A stretch of 64,000 bases of DNA, taken from the NCBI GenBank assembly GCA_947652115.1, contig OX393566.1:19009930-19073929 (forward strand), read 5' to 3'. A program made the translations under genes and the position numbers. Every line of letters starts with the position of its first letter. The stretch's first letter is position 1. Positions 63,201 through 64,000 of this stretch are shown one piece after another. Under the pieces are notes generated by a model. It made no database searches. It saw only the letters and a program-made list of their open reading frames with translations, and was not told the origin of the DNA. Source of the stretch: Blastomussa wellsi (lineage: Eukaryota > Cnidaria > Anthozoa > Scleractinia > Plerogyridae).

Positions 63201-63374
63201 TTACAAATGGCGAACTCACCTGCGGAGGAAAGGCAAAACACGCCTGGTTACGCTGGAGTTGAAGTCACCCAGGGAGGCTATCGTGCGTGGCCTAACGAGC
63301 CTGATGTAAGACCAAATAGCCCGCAGCGCGGCGGGAATCCCGCGAGAAGTGGTGTTTACACTACCAAGAGGTGA
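32079..63374 (+). CDS. ARHGAP21: Rho GTPase-activating protein, ARHGAP21/23 type (PDZ-PH-RhoGAP)
   Basis: I reconstructed 26 coding exons: 32079-32117, 38374-38532, 39082-39220, 40113-40191, 42088-42142, 42798-44186, 44482-44625, 45196-45237, 45353-45406, 46519-46608, 47435-47560, 49052-49120, 50075-50142, 50745-50860, 53037-53114, 53735-53787, 54255-54328, 55550-55634, 55723-55801, 56522-56595, 57907-57996, 59044-59169, 59273-59320, 59866-59953, 60325-60350, 60759-63374. All have GT-AG introns and matching phases; the total is 6006 nt, 2001 residues, close to vertebrate ARHGAP21. The protein stimulates GTP hydrolysis by Rho-family GTPases (Cdc42/RhoA in vertebrates), acting at Golgi and cell junctions. 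Domains: PDZ (about 30-157), disordered region (158-680), PH (683-795), RhoGAP (888-1076), disordered tail. The arginine finger is Arg925, split between exons 17 and 18. No lesion seen. ARHGAP21 and ARHGAP23 split in vertebrates, so the symbol stands for the shared ancestor. Confidence 0.9.
36082..36310. repeat. Dispersed repeat shared with 18673-18890
   Basis: Same ordered blocks as the copy at 18673 (ATGTGACATC, AAATTCTGAAATC, GTGCATTTTGAAT, GTGACAT). Lies in the first intron of the RhoGAP gene, directly before the Penelope-like fragment. Confidence 0.5.
36361..37139 (-). mobile_element. 5-prime-truncated Penelope-like retroelement with GIY-YIG endonuclease
   Basis: Minus-strand frame 37136-36519 (205 codons) encodes the C-terminal part of a Penelope-like polyprotein: a Cys-rich stretch ([11 protein letters not shown]), then a GIY-YIG endonuclease ([20 protein letters not shown], downstream Glu in LEQKFIF). 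The reverse transcriptase is absent, as expected for a truncated insertion. Past the stop, about 90 nt lead to the terminal segment with the hammerhead-like motif (36380-36427), ending near GGCCAATTCAC at 36361. It sits antisense to the RhoGAP gene in its first intron. Confidence 0.8.
36380..36427 (-). ncRNA. Degenerate hammerhead ribozyme-like motif
   Basis: On the minus strand: stem I strand GAUUCGCU, core CCGACGA (consensus CUGANGA with U4 changed to C), helix II GGGC-UAAC-GCUC, GAAA, self-complementary ACGU, C, then AGCUCUUGAAUC closing stem I (AGC with GCU, GAAUC with GAUUC around an internal loop). The fold is complete except for the U4 change, which should reduce or abolish activity. 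Confidence 0.45.
38374..42142 (+). CDS. ARHGAP21: ARHGAP21/23-like PDZ-domain exons 2-5
   Basis: Exons 38374-38532, 39082-39220, 40113-40191 and 42088-42142 encode the PDZ domain: [20 protein letters not shown] (carboxylate-binding loop GFGF), [56 protein letters not shown]. The order and wording match the ARHGAP21/23 PDZ, including the long insertion between the second and third strands. Only the coding parts of this span are listed; introns hold a SINE tail, a tRNA-like element and a retroelement remnant. Confidence 0.9.
38870..38945 (+). mobile_element. SINE tail fragment
   Basis: GCTCTGGCCTGATGGGCCAC and TGCAGACGTTACCTTAC match the 3-prime tail of the SINE at 22250-22500. The head is missing. 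Confidence 0.5.
39318..39481 (+). repeat. tRNA-cored repeat, copy 1 (tRNA-like core 39337-39408)
   Basis: The core folds as a tRNA: acceptor GGCTTCA with TGAAGCC, D arm GCTC...GAGC, and T loop GGTTTGAATCC. The anticodon arm is imperfect and position 33 is not T, so a working tRNA is doubtful. The right flank (TTCCAATTACTCAAATTGGA) is a diverged copy of the arm found at 46915-47284 and 51365-51644; the left arm is missing here. Confidence 0.6.
40313..40920. repeat. Degraded foldback repeats related to 49263-49690
   Basis: Shares TGGCTTAGGCTTCTT, CTTTATGATATA, TCGCTTCTTCTACTTTCCTC and, at 40850-40900, TTTTGTCCAATCAGAGCGC with the region 49390-49680. A segment of about 260 bp between them (40560-40790) is GC-rich, carries no gene I recognise and interrupts the repeat. 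Confidence 0.5.
40998..41460 (-). mobile_element. Penelope-like remnant with internal inversion
   Basis: Contains the family terminus (GTGGGAAGTATAACAATATA, GGGTTGATAATG), a hammerhead-like motif (41070-41117), and the last part of the endonuclease frame (NLPNHSKQH, then [14 protein letters not shown]) up to about 41365. From about 41392 the sequence is the inverse strand of the same element (the block with TGATCATTTCACCTGTACCT). The result is a truncated copy whose outer part is flipped. Confidence 0.65.
41070..41117 (-). ncRNA. Degenerate hammerhead ribozyme-like motif
   Basis: Same layout as the motif at 36380-36427 but here the first core is intact (CUGACGA), helix II is perfectly paired (AGGG-CUAA-CCCU), and the second core is changed (GAAA to GCAA). 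Taken with the other copy, whose defect lies elsewhere, the family consensus has all core residues. Confidence 0.45.
42420..42517. repeat. 98-bp foldback palindrome
   Basis: GGTTCACGACCAAGTCAGAA with GGGGCGTGGGTC at the left and the inverse GACCCACGCCCC with TTCTGACTGGGTCGTGAGCC at the right, separated by a 34-bp loop. Lies in intron 5 of the RhoGAP gene. Confidence 0.75.
42798..44186 (+). CDS. ARHGAP21: ARHGAP21/23-like large disordered exon 6
   Basis: 463 codons (residues 158-620) of low-complexity Ser/Thr/Pro-rich sequence between PDZ and PH, with basic patches (FRRRSS) and probable phosphorylation sites. Near its end is [10 protein letters not shown], an RRxS-type motif repeated in the next exon. 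Acceptor TTTAG before GTAACTCCC, donor GTATGT. The equivalent region in vertebrate ARHGAP21 is also a very large exon. Confidence 0.9.
44328..44449. repeat. Miniature inverted-repeat element, family A (copy 2)
   Basis: GCTAACCAAGCGC, GTACTGGGGAAGATTGG and the inverse CAATATTCCCCAGTAC match the element at 2996-3113. It ends about 30 bp before exon 7 of the RhoGAP gene. Confidence 0.6.
44482..45237 (+). CDS. ARHGAP21: ARHGAP21/23-like exons 7-8
   Basis: Exons 44482-44625 and 45196-45237, both phase 0. Exon 7 encodes [16 protein letters not shown], a second copy of the RRxSYxMATS motif, and an acidic end (EATKEEE). Exon 8 is 42 nt ([14 protein letters not shown]). An alternative acceptor 10 bp into exon 7 would break the frame, so I used 44482. 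Confidence 0.8.
45353..49120 (+). CDS. ARHGAP21: ARHGAP21/23-like PH-domain exons 9-12
   Basis: Exons 45353-45406, 46519-46608, 47435-47560 and 49052-49120 encode a PH domain: [63 protein letters not shown], and a C-terminal helix with the conserved Trp ([12 protein letters not shown]). In vertebrate ARHGAP21 this PH region binds ARF1-GTP at the Golgi; the same role here is inference. Confidence 0.9.
46915..47284. repeat. tRNA-cored foldback repeat, copy 2 (tRNA-like core 47141-47213)
   Basis: Outer arms GTGAATTTCCAATTTAAGC at the left and GCTTAAATTGGAAATTCAC at the right. Inside are two partial minus-strand tRNA-like halves (46980-47020 and 47062-47125) and one complete plus-strand tRNA-like core (GGCTTCATAGCTCAGTTGGT to GGTTCGAATACCGTTGAAGC). 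The core has paired acceptor and T arms; the anticodon arm is poor. Confidence 0.65.
47893..48695. mobile_element. 803-bp terminal-inverted-repeat element
   Basis: Ends AGGCCCGTT and ACGGGCCT, with subterminal ACTCATGTGCCGAACCTAAC against GTTAGGTTCGGCACATGAG. The motif GTTAGGTACGGCAG recurs at least three times near the left end, a subterminal repeat pattern typical of transposase binding. No transposase frame. Inside intron 11 of the RhoGAP gene. Confidence 0.65.
49263..49412. repeat. 150-bp foldback repeat
   Basis: Arms AAGCCTAAGCCATGTATTAT and ATAATATATGGCTTAGGCTT, inner arms GTAGAAAACACGAGTCGC and GCGAGTGTTTTCTAC. Related sequence continues to about 49690 and is shared with 40313-40920. 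Confidence 0.7.
50075..53114 (+). CDS. ARHGAP21: ARHGAP21/23-like exons 13-15 (PH-RhoGAP linker)
   Basis: Exons 50075-50142, 50745-50860 and 53037-53114. They encode [30 protein letters not shown], then a basic run ([14 protein letters not shown]) just before the RhoGAP domain. The Ser-Pro and Lys-rich pattern is shared with vertebrate relatives. Confidence 0.8.
50969..50984. repeat. C16 homopolymer
   Basis: Sixteen consecutive C bases in intron 14. Comparable G runs occur at 38819-38832 and 63808-63823. Confidence 0.9.
51365..51644. repeat. tRNA-cored foldback repeat, copy 3 (tRNA-like core 51439-51511, minus)
   Basis: Nearly symmetric: the left arm (GTGAAGAGTGATCATCGC, TTTCCAATTTAAGCAATT, GGGCTTCAATGGGATTTGAA) is repeated inverted at the right (TCAAATCCCGTTGAAGCCC, AATTGCTTAAATTGGAAA, GCGATAATCACCCCTCAC). 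The minus-strand core has acceptor, D (GCTC/GAGC) and T arms intact. The right arm therefore repeats the 3-prime half of the tRNA-like core. Confidence 0.7.
51917..51987 (+). repeat. tRNA-His-like sequence
   Basis: CCGGTTT pairs with AGATCGG as acceptor, followed by AGTTGGTAGAGCGCCAGAC, an anticodon loop CTATGGT and a T arm GGGTTCGAGTCCC. The related consensus would read GTG in the anticodon; here it is ATG and the D stem is damaged (GCCC). Probably a SINE head or pseudogene, placed 17 bp before the family C element. Confidence 0.45.
52005..52644. mobile_element. 640-bp terminal-inverted-repeat element, family C (copy 2)
   Basis: Ends TACAGTCAAACCAAGTGAAG and TTCGACTGTAA, with arms ACATTAATGAATTGATTATT and AATAATCAATTCATTAATGT. 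Internal sequence matches the copy at 26426-27047 in the opposite orientation. In intron 14 of the RhoGAP gene. Confidence 0.75.
52665..53033 (+). mobile_element. SINE/LINE-tail-like repeat abutting exon 15
   Basis: Contains GGATAAGGACGATAAACCG, GGACGTTAAAGAACCC, AGAGTAGGGCATGGAG and a tail GTGCGCTACACAAATTCC followed by an ATT-rich run. The ordered blocks are known from widespread marine invertebrate interspersed repeats. Its tail forms the pyrimidine-poor stretch just before the TTTTAG acceptor of exon 15, so it may supply splice signals. Confidence 0.5.
53735..59169 (+). CDS. ARHGAP21: ARHGAP21/23-like RhoGAP-domain exons 16-22
   Basis: Exons 53735-53787, 54255-54328, 55550-55634, 55723-55801, 56522-56595, 57907-57996 and 59044-59169. 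Order: [31 protein letters not shown], the arginine-finger segment [86 protein letters not shown]. The catalytic Arg, the K/R-N-x-x-x-x-F-GP-T motif and the E-x-L-x-x-HL motif are all present, so GAP activity is expected. Confidence 0.92.
53836..54023. repeat. 188-bp foldback repeat with tRNA T-arm halves
   Basis: GATGAAATGATCAGTTATGA with AAAAATTCTGAGTCTCC at the left and TGAGCATAGCTGATCATTT-like inverse at the right; the inner arms AACCCATGACCTCC and GGAAGTCATGGGTTCGAATC are the 3-prime half of a tRNA-like sequence in inverted orientation. Same design as 51365-51644 but a different tRNA-like source. Confidence 0.65.
55224..55506. mobile_element. Miniature inverted-repeat element, family B (complete)
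   Basis: Ends GAGCGGTTTTCAATTGAGTG and CACTGAGTCGAAAGTCGCTC. Inside: CTCGCGCGCACGTTTTCCCG and several ATTGGTT/AACCAAT blocks. It lies just before exon 18. Other copies: 58490-59007, 23998-24176 (partial), and degraded matches near 8553-8690 and 35560-35650. Confidence 0.7.
56066..56438. mobile_element. TAGCCTG element with 9-bp target duplication (long copy)
   Basis: 373 bp bounded by TAGCCTGCGG and TTCGCAGGCTA. Flanked by CTACGTCCC (56057-56065) and TTACGTCCC (56439-56447), a 9-bp duplication with one mismatch. Longer than the hairpin copies and not fully palindromic, so it may show more of the parent element. Intron 19 of the RhoGAP gene. Confidence 0.7.
57261..57367. mobile_element. Foldback element, family D (copy 2)
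   Basis: TCCACTCGCGCTTGTTGGAT, ATGAGATGATTATAGC and the inverse CATCTGCGGGTGTACCGTCTC with AATCCAACGGGCGCTCGTGG. About 80 percent like the copy at 27510-27607 by eye, with its arms less well matched. Confidence 0.65.
58490..59007. mobile_element. Miniature inverted-repeat element, family B (long copy)
   Basis: Ends GAGCGAGTTTCAATTGAGTG and CACTCAATTGAAAGCCGCTC. Inner blocks CGCGGGAAAGCGTGCGCGAG and TTCTGATTGGTTGAAAAAG match 55224-55506 in reverse. The element stops 36 bp before exon 22. Confidence 0.7.
59273..60350 (+). CDS. ARHGAP21: ARHGAP21/23-like exons 23-25 including a 26-nt microexon
   Basis: Exons 59273-59320 ([16 protein letters not shown], matching the HSDWFF segment after the vertebrate GAP domain), 59866-59953 ([20 protein letters not shown]) and 60325-60350 (GEDGSYKPK). 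The last is only 26 nt, between TTTTAG and GTATGT, and is needed to keep frame between exons 24 and 26. Confidence 0.8.
59525..59608. mobile_element. TAGCCTG miniature element (copy 4)
   Basis: 84 bp from TAGCCTGTGTGCAGCCG to GCAAGCAGGCTA with inner arms CTACTATCTCCTAAAGC and GCTTTAGGAAATAGTAG. The flanking 9-mers TACACATGT and TGGACATAT agree at six of nine positions, so the duplication is eroded. Intron 23. Confidence 0.65.
60759..63374 (+). CDS. ARHGAP21: ARHGAP21/23-like terminal exon 26
   Basis: 872 codons including the TGA stop at 63372-63374, residues 1131-2001. Starts [20 protein letters not shown]. Mostly disordered: Ser/Pro/Arg-rich, with a charged helix ([20 protein letters not shown]), a conserved block [18 protein letters not shown], a five-unit 8-residue repeat, and a second charged helix ([20 protein letters not shown]) followed by [12 protein letters not shown]. 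Vertebrate relatives also have one huge last exon with similar charged segments. Confidence 0.9.
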   Translation, partial: SSGISLHIPKFRSGKSTKSDSGQGSSSDGPLSDSQGSEGSPPTERAPVVKLLTGEGSRSNSPTMERSRLGGKRSVESSSASIQMMPDISDAEFRPKGAGSLKAYSYSHPPPPSYRRVNPQKRSSSPSTPEQSFVPLEVNFTTAQESEARKSPDEPSSTSPGDPDNASKPSFASFSEETRRRLLKLNLQKKAAEKRRQSEEDREMVSQTSERNDEAQRDSTRERKMSDQGIFESTDQLSSSSTSRSSSAHSSKNPSLDSLHVTPQPQPDKVASLPPTYHSEAPRLGSSVKTMSLPNDVHQEAVSRSNETVVPRPNETVVPRPNETVVPRPNETVVPRSNETVVAVVKGRGVVSGTLRQFEPARRPTSLDIKTKRDSVEDLRLARRSLGSEESSDTSSDEGDECAISMSKTFDEKLRILLDLGNTFGNKESGGDAHSDDDKSSVRSEPQRGPILRNEEMAQRRASEEHGRVYKIVGVNPSIDTHGAASPSFNTGASVPRDMPRHEKPETEFRSNSLMDMNTSKYFAVPSTEERTSSQAPSSARTVANEGTSESSDKKVDALRQRFESSPSKGRDGDRTPKTTQVRGRDYVPPAAQKKIGSVRTTTPVSLKEFKVKTTGAKTPATQPATQAGAATRGVQRGTVQRPPESRTVTSRNIRLESSPARHSSASPAARYNTEKTGVDRNTPRARPNMNAVTNDRSKGQPFANKTQVPPRVVSREYGTKSKLLSHKDSAKELLPSKTGIPPRDARGSQTQRKLEKDAQHIAELLEEMHSERYLHLSRQQSDISGQAQKAAAQRAAIRRRRRSLGDDNNPGVALQMANSPAEERQNTPGYAGVEVTQGGYRAWPNEPDVRPNSPQRGGNPARSGVYTTKR
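61671..61790 (+). repeat. In-frame 24-bp minisatellite (NETVVPRP)
   Basis: Five 24-bp units at 61671, 61695, 61719, 61743 and 61767, each reading AATGAGACAGTGGTGCCCAGG or nearly so; the last diverges after GTGGTG. They encode NETVVPRP four times plus a partial copy, about residues 1435-1474 of the RhoGAP protein. Confidence 0.9.
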
Positions 63375-64000
63375 CGCTGAGAGTTTATAATAGACAGGAA
63401 CGAGTAGTTCCTCTTAAATCTCGTGCAAGCGGGGCATAAGGCTCAGGTGACCCAGTTGCCTCACTTGCACCACTGCAGGCCAAGATAAAATAACAGCTGA
63501 TTTGAACAACGCAAAAATCTGGCAGGGCACAAGAACCGAAACTCCCCCTACACCTCCCCCCCCCCGCCATCCGTCGTTTCCCTCCTCCCTTTCTACCAAT
63601 ACCGTATATTCCTTTTGTCTAACCTGACGTACCCTGCAACATTTTTTTTGCTACTTTAACTATAAAGCGATATATTTTTGTATTCTTTGAAATCTTCTTA
63701 TCAATTTTAATACGGGTTGTCTTTTTATTCCGTGTTATTTTATGCAAAGGATATTATTAAACGCGTTAGAAATGCCCCTTTCTTAACTTTTCCTGACACC
63801 TGGGTGTGGGGGGGGGGGGGGGGCTTACGATTTATGCTATATACAAATGTTTATCGGGTTGTTCAGCAGACATAACTTTTAGCTTTGTACAAATGTATTT
63901 TTACTTCTGATATGTTCTCGTTGTTATTGTGTGAACAGGTAATGAAAAGAGCAAGAGATTTTTACTCTGCTCCATATCTTTAAAAGTAAGTTATTGCTAA
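63375..64000 (+). other. 3-prime untranslated region of the RhoGAP gene
   Basis: No further coding sequence. ATTAAA at 63756-63761 is a possible poly(A) signal. A C-rich run near 63550 and a G16 run at 63808-63823 are present. Confidence 0.45.

Overview
The window looks like nuclear DNA of an anthozoan cnidarian, most likely a stony coral. The reasons are spliced genes with GT-AG introns, AT-rich intergenic DNA dense in short foldback transposons, Penelope-like retroelement ends, tRNA-derived SINEs, and gene families known to be expanded in corals: TPR-CHAT, Mab-21/cGAS-like and NHL propeller proteins. I see no bacterial-type operons, CRISPR or rRNA. The species cannot be fixed from sequence alone.

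Layout. (1) 54-6381, minus strand: two tandem, intronless, divergent paralogues with a conserved N-terminal helical region and a C-terminal NHL propeller. The second carries a one-base frameshift. (2) 6382-11992: gene-poor DNA with a PIF/Harbinger transposase fragment and several palindromic elements. (3) 11993-17126, plus: a TPR-CHAT gene with small TPR exons, then one long exon with 13 TPR repeats in exact 120-bp register and a caspase-like CHAT domain that is cut by an in-frame TAA. (4) 19409-21419, minus: a Mab-21/cGAS-like gene broken by a frameshift and an in-frame TAG. (5) 21420-31300: a repeat bed with SINEs, miniature inverted-repeat elements, Penelope-like ends and hammerhead-ribozyme-like motifs. 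(6) 32079-63374, plus: a complete ARHGAP21/23-type Rho GTPase-activating protein gene. I reconstructed 26 coding exons; they sum to 6006 nt (2001 codons plus stop) with compatible phases throughout, encoding PDZ, PH and RhoGAP domains and a long disordered tail. Its introns hold further mobile elements, including tRNA-cored foldback repeats.

The left third is a cluster of receptor-like or innate-sensor-type genes, three of which carry reading-frame lesions. The right half is one housekeeping-type cytoskeletal regulator that appears intact. The most unusual signals are in the repeats: hammerhead-like cores in two Penelope-type families, a miniature-element family with 9-bp target duplications, and long palindromes built from retroelement ends or tRNA-like sequence. 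Several families have copies in both the intergenic and the intronic halves of the window.
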